Source: Jatrophihabitans sp964252635 (lineage in GTDB: Bacteria; Actinomycetota; Actinomycetes; Mycobacteriales; Jatrophihabitantaceae). From it: a stretch of 64,000 nucleotides of DNA. The notes beneath the pieces are model-generated. The model saw only the letters and a program-made list of their open reading frames with translations. It ran no database searches and was not told where the DNA came from. Position 1 is the stretch's first letter, and the number at the start of each line of letters is the position of its first letter. The DNA lies in contig NZ_CAXUNP010000002.1 of the NCBI RefSeq assembly GCF_964252635.1, positions 108,243-172,242 on the forward strand, given 5' to 3'. Shown in pieces: positions 1 through 7,831 of this stretch. The position numbers and the translations under genes are program-made.

Positions 1-649
1 GCAGGTAGATCACGGCGGCCACGTTCACGATCAGGACGACGAGCTTGAGCCAGCTGACCTTCTCGGTGAGTTCGTAGACCTCGAGGGGGACGAACAACGT
101 GGTGCCGACGACCGCGACGTACTCGCCCCAGCGCTTCAGCGACCACAGGCCGATGCCCTCGGCGAGCTGCAACGCCCCGTAGAGCAACAGCCCCGCGGCG
201 ATGAGGTGGTAGGTCGACGGCTTCGCGTCCAGGAACTTCTCGACCGAATGGATGGTGCTCGAGTCGTCGACGTTGAAATGGATCTGCCGGAAGAACGGGT
301 CCAGGGACTTGAGGTCGCGCCGGAACAGCTCCTTGAGACTCACCCGTGTGCTCTCGAGCCGCAGCACGGCGACGCCCAGCAGGACCAGCACCACCCCGCG
401 CACCCAACGCTCGATTGCCAGCGCCCGCAGGATGAACGCGCTGCGCAGTGCTTTGCCACGCAGCAGCACCGGCGCGTCGTCGGCCGGCCCGCGGCCGTGC
501 GGGTCGCCCAGTACGTACGTGCCGCAGCGCAGGCATCGCCACGCGTCGCCGAGCGGGGTGGTGGCCTCGAGGCGGGCCCGGTAGTCGTCCTCGTCGGGCG
601 CGTACGTCACGTGCCCCTTGCGGGCGCACGTCCGCAGGTTCCACTCCAT
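1..649 (-). CDS. DUF2127 family membrane protein (3' end cut by window edge)
   Basis: The ATG at 649 opens a frame that stays open to base 1, so the C-terminus is missing. The N-terminus carries a small zinc-ribbon-like pair: C8 with a following GH, then CLRCG about 35 residues later. At least four hydrophobic segments follow, near residues 80-105, 143-165, 173-190 and 195-215. This combination matches the DUF2127 predicted inner-membrane family as I remember it. No biochemical role is established for the family. The gene lies 50 bp downstream of the SnoaL-like gene on the same strand and may be the last gene of that run. Confidence 0.7.
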   Translation of the reverse strand, partial: MEWNLRTCARKGHVTYAPDEDDYRARLEATTPLGDAWRCLRCGTYVLGDPHGRGPADDAPVLLRGKALRSAFILRALAIERWVRGVVLVLLGVAVLRLESTRVSLKELFRRDLKSLDPFFRQIHFNVDDSSTIHSVEKFLDAKPSTYHLIAAGLLLYGALQLAEGIGLWSLKRWGEYVAVVGTTLFVPLEVYELTEKVSWLKLVVLIVNVAAVIYL

Positions 650-699
650 CGCGTCATCGTGACAGCCGACGGGGTGCAGGGCCTACCCGGGCGGGGTCG

Positions 700-1050
700 T
701 CATGCCCGCCCGCCGAAGAAGACCTGGATGTCGGTGACCCGGCTGCCGTGGACGGTGATCAGCTCGGCGTTGCGGAAACGCTCGCCGGTGTCGGCCAGCT
801 CGTATTCGTAGAGCACGAACACCTGATCGCCGACGGTCGACGACGCCAGGATGCGCTGCGTCCTGAACCGGGCCGCCGTCGGGAAGCAGCGTTCGAGGTA
901 GGTCGTGCGGTCGATGTGGTCGTCCTGCGAGCTGGTGAAGCGCAGCCCCGGCGACAGCAGGACCTCGGCAGCGGCGCGGTCGCCCGCACGGTAGGCGGCG
1001 AACATCCGTCGGACCACCTCGTGCGCGGGCAGGCCGGCCGCCTCGACCAT
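700..1050 (-). CDS. SnoaL-like / NTF2-fold small protein
   Basis: This 116-residue protein has the length and pattern of the NTF2-like SnoaL fold. An N-terminal helix pair (EVVRRMFAAYRAGD) is followed by alternating strands ending in RVTDIQVFFGG, which is typical of this superfamily. The family includes small cyclases, isomerases and proteins of unknown role, and the substrate cannot be read from sequence. The ATG at 1050 sits two bases after the stop of the upstream acyl-CoA dehydrogenase gene, so the two are almost certainly co-transcribed. A role linked to acyl-CoA turnover is only an inference from this pairing. Confidence 0.75.
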   Translation of the reverse strand: MVEAAGLPAHEVVRRMFAAYRAGDRAAAEVLLSPGLRFTSSQDDHIDRTTYLERCFPTAARFRTQRILASSTVGDQVFVLYEYELADTGERFRNAELITVHGSRVTDIQVFFGGRA

Positions 1051-1052
1051 CT

Positions 1053-2225
1053 CTAGCGGAAGGCGTCGACGCCGGTGAGCTGCGAGCCGAGGACGAGCGT
1101 GTGCACCTCGTGCGTGCCCTCGTAGGTGTAGACGGTCTCGAGGTTCACCGCGTGCCGCAGTACCGGGTACTCGGTGGTGATGCCGCTGCCGCCGAGCACC
1201 GAGCGGGCCTCGCGGCAGATGCCCAGGGCCGCCGAGACGTTGGCGAACTTGCCGAAGCTGATCTGGTGCGGCTTGATGCGGCCGCCGTCCTTGAGCTCGC
1301 CGAGCCGGCGGGCCGTCATCTGCGCCTGCTGCAGCGACACGGCCAGGTCGGCGAACTTCTTCTGGGTGAGCTGGAAGCCGGAGACCGGCTTGCCGAACTG
1401 GGTGCGGGACCCGGCGTAGTCGATCGTGGAGGCAAGCGCATCGCGGGCGGCTCCCGTGACGCCCCAGATGATGCCGTACCGGGCCTCGTTCAGGGCCCCG
1501 AGCGGCGCGCGCAGGCCGTTGCCCTCGGGCAGCCGGTTGGCGTCGGGGACGCGGACACCGTCCAGGATCAGCTCGCTGGTGACGGACGCGCGCAGCGAGA
1601 TCTTGTGGTGCACGTCCTGGGTCGTGAAGCCCGGGGTGCCCTTCTCGACGAGGAAGCCGCGCACGCCCTCGTCGGTGCGGGCCCAGACGACGGCGACGTC
1701 GGCGAGGGAACCGTTCGTGATCCACATCTTGGTGCCGTCGATGATCCAGTCGTCGCCGTCACGGCGGGCGCGGGTGCGCATCGAGCCGGGGTCGCTGCCG
1801 GCGTCGGGTTCGGTCAGCCCGAAGCAGCCGAGCAGCTCGCCTTTCGCCATGCCGGGCAGCCAGCGCTGCTTGTGCTCCTCGCTGCCGTAGGCGTGGATGC
1901 AGAACATGGCGAGCGACCCCTGGACGCTGACCAGCGAGCGCAGCCCGGAGTCGACGGCCTCGACCTCCGCGCACACGATCCCGTACTGCGAGGCCTTGGC
2001 CCCGGCGCAGCCGTAGCCCTCGAGGTGCATGCCGAGGATGCCGAGCTCGCCGGCCTCCTGGGCGATCTCGCGGGCGGGCAGGGTGCCGCCCTCGAACCAC
2101 TCGCGGATGTTCGGGCGCAGCCGGTCGTCGGCCCACTTGCGCACGGTGTCGCGCAGCAGGCGATCGTCCTGGTCCAGGTCGTCGTCGAGGTCGAGCAGGT
2201 CCAGCCGGTCGAGTGCGTCGCTCAT
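1053..2225 (-). CDS. gcdH: Acyl-CoA dehydrogenase, glutaryl-CoA dehydrogenase-like
   Basis: This 390-residue FAD enzyme of the acyl-CoA dehydrogenase family would pass electrons to ETF, encoded at 50680-52446. Visible family motifs are GCFGLTEPDAGSDP and MWITNGSLAD in the middle domain, and FGKPVSGFQLTQKKFAD plus YTYEGTHEVHTLVLG in the C-terminal helical domain. The Glu of YEGTHEVH lies where glutaryl-CoA dehydrogenases carry the catalytic base. The ATG at 2225 is preferred to an in-frame GTG at 2234 because it leaves a compact MSDAL start. The gene is 10 bp downstream of the M14 peptidase gene. Another short-chain substrate remains possible. Confidence 0.85.
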   Translation of the reverse strand: MSDALDRLDLLDLDDDLDQDDRLLRDTVRKWADDRLRPNIREWFEGGTLPAREIAQEAGELGILGMHLEGYGCAGAKASQYGIVCAEVEAVDSGLRSLVSVQGSLAMFCIHAYGSEEHKQRWLPGMAKGELLGCFGLTEPDAGSDPGSMRTRARRDGDDWIIDGTKMWITNGSLADVAVVWARTDEGVRGFLVEKGTPGFTTQDVHHKISLRASVTSELILDGVRVPDANRLPEGNGLRAPLGALNEARYGIIWGVTGAARDALASTIDYAGSRTQFGKPVSGFQLTQKKFADLAVSLQQAQMTARRLGELKDGGRIKPHQISFGKFANVSAALGICREARSVLGGSGITTEYPVLRHAVNLETVYTYEGTHEVHTLVLGSQLTGVDAFR

Positions 2226-2235
2226 ACCCCGCACG

Positions 2236-2979
2236 CTACCCGGCGGCGTGGCCGCCCAGCGCCGCCACGATCCCGCGCCGGGCCCGGCCGGTGAGGTAGC
2301 CGGCCTTCGGGTGGGCGCCGAACTCGACGGTAAGCGCGACGCCGTGGTGCCGTGCGGTGTACCAGCGGGTCATGCTGCCGTGGCAGGTACTCCAGCATCG
2401 GAAGGGCTTGGACGGCAGGCCCAGGTTGTGGGCCAGCCGCTTGCGCAGGCGCGGGTCGAGCCGCCCGCCGTCGGTGGTGTCGACGCCGTACAGCGGTTGG
2501 TGCAGGGAGATGACGTCGCGCGCGTGCTCCCGCAGCAGGAACGCGTGGACGGCCCGGTTCTCCGGCTCGGACAGCGGCCGCGGACCTGAGGCGTACTGCC
2601 CCGTCAGGTGCTTCCACGCCACCGGCCAGTTGCGGTTGAGATCGACGTGGTGGGCGTTCTTGCGGGTGTGGGCGGCGTCGCCGTCGGGGTTCATGGTGGG
2701 GATGACCCACAGGTTGACGCCGGTGAGGCGCCCGCCGCGCACGATGGCGTTCGCGACCCGCACGCCGGCGTGCTCGTCGCCGTGCATCTGGCCGATGACG
2801 ACGTCGACGCGACGCAGCTTCGGGTTCCCCAGGTGGTAGGCGACGATCGGGCGGTGCCGCACGCTGTGCCCGATGACGAGGCGTTGCAGCACCGGGGTGG
2901 CCGAGGCCGGCGCCGGAACGAGCAGCGCGAGACCCGCGACGGCAACGAGTGCGACCGACACGGCACGGCGCACGAACAC
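2236..2979 (-). CDS. Exported M14-family zinc carboxypeptidase
   Basis: This is a 247-residue secreted metallopeptidase. Residues 1-27 form a signal peptide: an Arg pair, a long Ala/Val/Leu core and an ASA cleavage site. M14 zinc ligands are visible as HGDEH (HxxE) near residue 65 and the His of ISLHQP near 160. Substrate-binding DLNRNWP follows the pattern RKNAHHVDLNRNW, and the catalytic Glu lies in LTVEFGAH near the C-terminus. Small M14 proteins of this type act on peptides or peptidoglycan stems, and the exact substrate is unknown. The start is GTG. It diverges from the MarR gene across only 35 bp. Confidence 0.85.
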   Translation of the reverse strand: MFVRRAVSVALVAVAGLALLVPAPASATPVLQRLVIGHSVRHRPIVAYHLGNPKLRRVDVVIGQMHGDEHAGVRVANAIVRGGRLTGVNLWVIPTMNPDGDAAHTRKNAHHVDLNRNWPVAWKHLTGQYASGPRPLSEPENRAVHAFLLREHARDVISLHQPLYGVDTTDGGRLDPRLRKRLAHNLGLPSKPFRCWSTCHGSMTRWYTARHHGVALTVEFGAHPKAGYLTGRARRGIVAALGGHAAG

Positions 2980-3014
2980 CGCGCGACAGTAGCAGCGCCC
3001 ACTACCCTCGCGGG

Positions 3015-3530
3015 ATGCCTGAGCCGCTCGAGTTCGACCCCATCGACCGCGCCGGGGACCTCTGGGCGCAGCACTGGCCGGACGAGGACCCCGGGGTCTA
3101 CGCCTCGATGCGCGCGGTCACCTCGATCATGCGCGCCCACCAGATCCTGATCGCCGAGCTGGACGCGGTGCTGCGCCCGTTCGGGGTCACCTTCTCCCGC
3201 TACGAGACGCTCGTGCTGCTGGTGCACTCGGCCCGCGGGTCGCTGCCGCTGTCCAAGATCGGCGAGCGGCTGCAGGTGCACGCCACCTCGGTCACCAACG
3301 TCATCGACCGGCTGGAGGGCGCCGGGCTGGTCCGTCGCGAGCCGAACCCGCGCGACGGCCGGGGCACCCTCGCGGTCATCACCGACAGCGGGCGCGACGT
3401 CGCCGCGAAGGCCACCGCCGAGCTGAACCGGTCACGCTTCGGGCTGTCGACGCTGTCCGCGGCCGACCTCGACCGGCTGTTCGCCGTCCTGCGGGGACTG
3501 CGCGTGGGCGCGGGGGACTTCCGCACCTGA
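3015..3530 (+). CDS. MarR-family transcriptional regulator
   Basis: This is a 171-residue winged-helix regulator. A helical N-terminus containing MRAHQILIAELD is followed by the DNA-binding domain at about residues 60-130: GSLPLSKIGERLQVHATSV, then TNVIDRLEGAGLVRREP and the wing NPRDGRGTLAVIT. MarR proteins act as dimers, usually repress neighbouring genes and respond to aromatic or lipid ligands. The divergent peptidase-dehydrogenase run is the likeliest target because only 35 bp separate the two starts. The ATG at 3015 is the only start giving the usual MarR N-terminal length. The ligand is unknown. Confidence 0.9.
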   Translation: MPEPLEFDPIDRAGDLWAQHWPDEDPGVYASMRAVTSIMRAHQILIAELDAVLRPFGVTFSRYETLVLLVHSARGSLPLSKIGERLQVHATSVTNVIDRLEGAGLVRREPNPRDGRGTLAVITDSGRDVAAKATAELNRSRFGLSTLSAADLDRLFAVLRGLRVGAGDFRT

Positions 3531-3540
3531 GGGCCGGACG

Positions 3541-4293
3541 TCAGGCCGGCAGGGGCCGTGACCGGCTCAGGAAGGCGTTGACGATGACGTCGTAGTCGTA
3601 GTCGGTCCCGTGCGCCTCGGCGCAGGTGATGATGACGATCCGGCGCGGCGTCTTCTCGTTCATCAGGCTCGCGACGTTGCCCGCCTCGCTCTTGGCCACG
3701 CCGTAGACCTGCCGCACCGTGTAGGTGAGCACCCCGGTGCGCGTGGTGAGCTCGATCGTCGAGCCGTTCAGCACGGTCGTCGGGTAGATCGTGATGCCGT
3801 CGAGCTTGCTCGAACGGCCGGCGCGGACGCTGCGCATGATCTGCTTGGTGGCCGGTTCCGACGCCGGGTTCATCACCTCGAGCCGGTCCTCGGCCCAGGC
3901 GTGCCCGAGGATGTAGGTGGTCGCGGACGTGCTGCCCGGTGCGACCCCGAAGTCCTTCTTCACCCAGCACACGGTGTGGTGCTGCTCGCCGGGCGGGTCC
4001 AGGGGCCGGACGTAGGGCATGCCGCACACCCGGGCCCTGATCGTGTACGGCTGCGCCGCCGGGCCGCGCATCAGGAAGCGTGTGGGGGCCGTGGCCCGGA
4101 CGTCCTGGATGGTCTGCGGGGTGGGCGTCGGCGTCGGCCGGGCCGACGTGGTGGGCGCGACGGTCGGCGTGGGCGCGGCTGCGGTGCGCGCCGGCCGCGC
4201 CGCGTGGTGCGACGGCCAGAGCGTCACGGCCAGCACGACGGCGACGACGGCGCACGCGGCACCGGCTCCCGTGACCCACCACCGTCTGCGCAC
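3541..4293 (-). CDS. Sortase family transpeptidase (class E/F-like)
   Basis: This 250-residue membrane-anchored protein has an N-terminal transmembrane helix (about residues 5-27) and a Pro/Thr/Ala-rich linker (about 35-60). The sortase domain carries the catalytic His in YILGHAW, the Cys in IVIITCAEA and a C-terminal Arg in FLSRSRP. Sortases cleave sorting signals of secreted proteins and join them to the cell wall. Actinobacterial class E and F enzymes often lie alone, as here. The start is a GTG at 4293 directly before RRRWW and the membrane helix. No LPxTG-type substrate is encoded in the window. Confidence 0.8.
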   Translation of the reverse strand: MRRRWWVTGAGAACAVVAVVLAVTLWPSHHAARPARTAAAPTPTVAPTTSARPTPTPTPQTIQDVRATAPTRFLMRGPAAQPYTIRARVCGMPYVRPLDPPGEQHHTVCWVKKDFGVAPGSTSATTYILGHAWAEDRLEVMNPASEPATKQIMRSVRAGRSSKLDGITIYPTTVLNGSTIELTTRTGVLTYTVRQVYGVAKSEAGNVASLMNEKTPRRIVIITCAEAHGTDYDYDVIVNAFLSRSRPLPA

Positions 4294-4310
4294 CCGAGCA
4301 GGATAGATCC

Positions 4311-5078
4311 TCAGGGCGGGACCGGCCCGCTGTCCGCGTGAAACATGGCCGCGGCCTGCGCGCGGGTACGGGCGCCGAGCTTGGTCCGGACGTTCTCGAG
4401 GTGCTTGTCGACGGTGCGCGGGCTGAGGAACAGCAGGGCGGCGATGCGGGGGGTGCTGTGGCCCGCGGCCACGAGGGCCAGCACCTCGCGCTCGCGGGTG
4501 CTCAGGGCGTCCAGGGCGCCCGGCGCCCGCTGGGTCTCGGCCTCCCGGAGGGCGGCGTGGTGGAAGGCGGGACCCACGTGTTTCTGCAACTCGCCGAGCA
4601 CGGCCATGTCGTGGTCGTCGAAGTCGTGGCTCCACCGGTTGACGCCGATGCCCACCACGCGGCTGCGGGAGGCCAGGACGGCGAAGGCGATCTGGTGGTT
4701 CGTCTCGAGTGGCCGGAACACCTCCCGCCAGAGGTCGAGGGCCTGCAGGTCGGGCAGGGTGATGAAGTCCGACATCCGGCGCGGGGCCGGGTTGCCGGTC
4801 GCGGCGTAGTCGCACACGAGCGGGTGCTCGTGCTGCAGGGCGTCGAACGCGAATTCGAGCTCCGGCCGGGGGGTCAGCTCCGGTTCGAAGAAGGTGCGGG
4901 TCCCGCCGGACGCCGGTGCCTCGACGTCGATGTCGTTGTAGCTCACGACGTCGCACGCGACGAGTTCGTGCAGCCGGCTGATGAGCAGGTGGCCGACGTC
5001 CTGCGGGTTGGGGGCCTCGTGCAGCGAGCCGAGCACGTCCAGGATGCCGACGGCATCCTCACCGCGTAGCTGCGACAT
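4311..5078 (-). CDS. LuxR-family transcriptional regulator with N-terminal sensor domain
   Basis: This is a 255-residue protein. Residues 1-180 form a GAF-like or PAS-like region with no receiver domain. Residues about 185-245 form a LuxR-type helix-turn-helix beginning LSTREREVLALVAAG and continuing SPRTVDKHLENVRTKLG, the classic recognition helix pattern. The ATG at 5078 is preceded by a GGAGG ribosome binding site. It is divergent from the mutase gene, and the 135-bp intergenic region carries an 18-bp near-palindrome (5141-5158) that could be its operator. The signal is unknown. Confidence 0.88.
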   Translation of the reverse strand: MSQLRGEDAVGILDVLGSLHEAPNPQDVGHLLISRLHELVACDVVSYNDIDVEAPASGGTRTFFEPELTPRPELEFAFDALQHEHPLVCDYAATGNPAPRRMSDFITLPDLQALDLWREVFRPLETNHQIAFAVLASRSRVVGIGVNRWSHDFDDHDMAVLGELQKHVGPAFHHAALREAETQRAPGALDALSTREREVLALVAAGHSTPRIAALLFLSPRTVDKHLENVRTKLGARTRAQAAAMFHADSGPVPP

Positions 5079-5140
5079 CCTGTGAACCTCCAAGGAGGCC
5101 GTGAGCGTAACCGCACCGGCGCGGGTCGGCCAGTGGCAGA

Positions 5141-5158
5141 TACTCGGACGTCCTAGTA
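5141..5158. promoter_or_regulatory. 18-bp near-palindrome, candidate operator between luxR-type and mutase genes
   Basis: The sequence tactcggacgtcctagta equals its own reverse complement at 16 of 18 positions, with a perfect ggacgtcc core. It lies 62 bp upstream of the LuxR-type start and 55 bp upstream of the mutase start. A second, shorter inverted repeat (gtcgg and ccgac at 5163-5180) follows and repeats the tcggacgt word. The position suggests a regulator-binding site, and the neighbouring LuxR-type protein is the obvious but unproven candidate. Confidence 0.45.
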
Positions 5159-5213
5159 AATTGTCGGACGTAGGGCCGACCGCCCGCCCGTCACGCCGAA
5201 TAGGGTCGAAATC

Positions 5214-6881
5214 ATGGACGCTGAACAGATCTCCGCCGCCCGCGCACGCTGGCAGGAGCGCTACGACGCAGCGCGCAAGACCGAGCGCGACTACACGACG
5301 CTGTCCGGCGACGAGGTCGAGCCGGTGTACGGCCCGACCGACGCGGACGCGCGCATGGATCGCATCGGCTGGCCGGGGGAGTTCCCGTTCACCCGCGGCA
5401 TCCACCCCACCGGCTACCGCGGCAAGCCGTGGACCATCCGCCAGTTCGCCGGCTTCGGCAGCGCGAAGCAGACCAACGAGCGCTACAAGATGATCCTGGC
5501 CGAGGGCGGCGGTGGGCTCTCGGTGGCCTTCGACATGCCCACCCTGATGGGCCGCGACAGCGACGACCCCCGCGCGCTGGGCGAGGTCGGACACTGCGGC
5601 GTGGCCATCGACTCCGCCGCCGACATGGAGGTGCTCTTCGAGGGCATCGACCTGGCCGCGACCACCACGTCGATGACCATCTCCGGGCCCGCGGTACCGC
5701 TGTTCTGCATGTACGTCGTCGCCGCCGAACGGCAGGGCGCCGACCCGTCGAAGCTCAACGGCACGCTGCAGACCGACATCTTCAAGGAGTACATCGCCCA
5801 GAAGGAATGGGTGTACCCGCCCGAGCCGCACCTGAAGTTGATCGGCGACCTGATGGAGTACGTCTACACCGAGGTGCCGGCGTACAAGCCGCTGTCGGTG
5901 TCGGGCTACCACATCCGAGAGGCCGGGTCGACGGCCGCGCAGGAGCTCGCGTTCACGCTGGCCGACGGGTTCGGGTACGTCGAGCTGGGCCTGTCCCGTG
6001 GGCTGGACGTCGACCGCTTCGCGCCCGGGCTGTCGTTCTTCTTCGACGCGCACATCGACTTCTTCGAGGAGATCGCCAAGCTGCGCGCCGCGCGCCGCAT
6101 CTGGGCCCGCTGGTTGCGCGACGTGTACGGCGCGACGAGCGACAAGGCGCAATGGCTGCGCTTCCACACCCAGACGGCGGGCGTCTCGCTCACCGCGCAG
6201 CAGCCCGAGAACAACATCGTGCGCACCGCGGTCGAGGCCCTCGCCGCGGTGATGGCCGGCACCAACTCGCTGCACACCAACGCCCTCGACGAGGTGCTGG
6301 CCCTGCCGTCGGAGAAGGCCGCCCAGATCGCGCTGCGCACCCAGCAGGTCATCGCCGAGGAGACCGGCGTGCTGAACGTCGCGGACCCGCTCGGCGGCTC
6401 GTGGTACGTCGAGGCGCTCACCGACCGCCTCGAGGCCGAGGCGGAGAAGATCTTCGCCCGGATCAAGGACCTGGGCGGCGACGGCACCATCACGTCGGGC
6501 CTGCTCCGCGGCATCGAGGACGGCTGGTTCATCACCGAGATCGCCGACTCGGCGTTCGCCTACCAGGTGGCGCTGGAGAAGGGCGACAAGCGCGTGGTCG
6601 GCGTCAACACCCTGACCGGTGACGTCGGTGAGCCGCTGGACATCCTGCGCGTCTCGCACGAGGTCGAGCTCGCGCAGCGCGAGGTCGTGGCGCAGCGCCG
6701 GGCCGGTCGCGACCAGGCCGCCGTCGACGCGGCGCTGGCCCGGATGGTCGAGGACGCGAAGGCCGATCGCAACACGGTGCCGGCCATGCTCGACGCGGTG
6801 CGCGCCGAGGCGACGCTGGGTGAGATCTGCGGCGCGTTCAAGCCGATGTGGGGCGAGTACCGAGAGGTGGCCCGCTTCTGA
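5214..6881 (+). CDS. icmA: Acyl-CoA mutase large subunit, isobutyryl-CoA mutase-like
   Basis: This 555-residue TIM-barrel acyl-CoA-binding subunit belongs to the adenosylcobalamin-dependent mutases, which interconvert branched and linear acyl-CoAs by radical carbon-skeleton rearrangement. The C-terminal B12-binding domain of methylmalonyl-CoA mutase is absent, so a separate small subunit is required, and none is encoded here. Substrate-pocket residues are F78 (TIRQFAGFG), A105 (GLSVAFDMP) and Q196 (EYIAQKEWVYPP). Methylmalonyl-CoA mutases carry Tyr and Arg at the first and third sites, whereas isobutyryl-CoA mutases carry Phe and Gln. This points to IcmA-type specificity. Its 3' end overlaps the convergent exporter gene by 44 bp. 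Confidence 0.85.
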   Translation: MDAEQISAARARWQERYDAARKTERDYTTLSGDEVEPVYGPTDADARMDRIGWPGEFPFTRGIHPTGYRGKPWTIRQFAGFGSAKQTNERYKMILAEGGGGLSVAFDMPTLMGRDSDDPRALGEVGHCGVAIDSAADMEVLFEGIDLAATTTSMTISGPAVPLFCMYVVAAERQGADPSKLNGTLQTDIFKEYIAQKEWVYPPEPHLKLIGDLMEYVYTEVPAYKPLSVSGYHIREAGSTAAQELAFTLADGFGYVELGLSRGLDVDRFAPGLSFFFDAHIDFFEEIAKLRAARRIWARWLRDVYGATSDKAQWLRFHTQTAGVSLTAQQPENNIVRTAVEALAAVMAGTNSLHTNALDEVLALPSEKAAQIALRTQQVIAEETGVLNVADPLGGSWYVEALTDRLEAEAEKIFARIKDLGGDGTITSGLLRGIEDGWFITEIADSAFAYQVALEKGDKRVVGVNTLTGDVGEPLDILRVSHEVELAQREVVAQRRAGRDQAAVDAALARMVEDAKADRNTVPAMLDAVRAEATLGEICGAFKPMWGEYREVARF

Positions 6882-7761
6882 GCGGACCTCTGCGGTCTCG
6901 CCGGCGTCCCTGCAGCATGGGCGTGACGGTGACGCCGATGCTGGCCAGCATCACCGTGACGACGCCGAGCAGGGTGGTGGCGGGCAACTCCTGGTCCAGC
7001 ACGAGGAACCCGGCGACCGCGCCCATGCCGGGGTTCAGGCTGGTGAGCACCCCGAAGACCGCGGTCGGCAGGCGACGCAGCGCGAGCAGGTCCAGGCTGT
7101 AGGGGATCGCGCTCGACAGCACGCCGACGGCCATGCCGATCGCCGCGGTCGACGGCCGGACCAGGGCGTCGCCGGCGACGAGCGCCCCCACGGGCAGCAT
7201 GACCAGCGCGCCGCACAGGCAGCCGACGGACAGACCGGCCAGGCCGCTCCCGGCGCGTCCCATCCGCCCGCTCAGCAGGATGTAGCCGGCCCAGCAGCAG
7301 GCGGCGGACAGCGCGAACATAACGCCGACCACGTCGCCGCCCGACAGCTCACCGCCGATCAACGCGACGCCGGCCGCGGCCGGCACCGCCCACACCCGCG
7401 TTGTCCACGACCCGGCGGTGATGATGGCGACCGTCAGCGGGCCGAGGAACTCCAGGGTGATGACCGTGGCCAGCGGCAACCGGTCCAGCGCCAGGTACAG
7501 CGTCACGTTCATCAGGGTGAAGACGCCGCCGAACAACGCGGACGCCCCCAGCGAGGCCCGCGTCCAGCGCTGCCGCCACGGACGTGCCACCAGGCCGAGC
7601 ACGAGTGCCGCACCGACCAGGCGCAGGCTGACCGTGCCCACCGGGCTCACGCGGGCGAACAGGTGCGTGGCGACCGCGGCGCCGAACTGCACCGACGTCA
7701 CGCTCGCGACGGCGAGCGTCGTGCCGAGCGCCGGCTGCGGGGTCGTCGGCCGGCTGGTCAT
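6838..7761 (-). CDS. EamA/DMT-superfamily transporter (RhtA-like exporter)
   Basis: This 307-residue membrane protein has about ten hydrophobic segments arranged as two EamA repeats. The second repeat is recognisable in AIPYSLDLLALRRLPTAVFG and SLNPGMGAVAGFLVLDQ, which resembles threonine/homoserine exporters of the RhtA type. It probably exports amino acids or other small metabolites, but the substrate is not readable. The ATG at 7761 is 70 bp from the divergent LysR gene, a usual regulator-target pairing. The C-terminal codons run antisense over the last 44 bases of the mutase gene. Confidence 0.85.
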   Translation of the reverse strand: MTSRPTTPQPALGTTLAVASVTSVQFGAAVATHLFARVSPVGTVSLRLVGAALVLGLVARPWRQRWTRASLGASALFGGVFTLMNVTLYLALDRLPLATVITLEFLGPLTVAIITAGSWTTRVWAVPAAAGVALIGGELSGGDVVGVMFALSAACCWAGYILLSGRMGRAGSGLAGLSVGCLCGALVMLPVGALVAGDALVRPSTAAIGMAVGVLSSAIPYSLDLLALRRLPTAVFGVLTSLNPGMGAVAGFLVLDQELPATTLLGVVTVMLASIGVTVTPMLQGRRRDRRGPLRSGPPLGTRPTSA

Positions 7762-7831
7762 GGCGCCGACGCTACGAGCGGGACGACCTCGGCGGGAAAT
7801 GCGCGCGACGGCCGACTTATGCTTCAGGATC

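Noticed and set aside
1101..2294. Long open frame antisense to the acyl-CoA dehydrogenase gene (about 397 codons)
   Set aside because: Its translation is low-complexity Gly/Ala/Val/Asp-rich with no recognisable domain, and the opposite strand holds a clear enzyme. This is a usual artefact of very GC-rich coding DNA.
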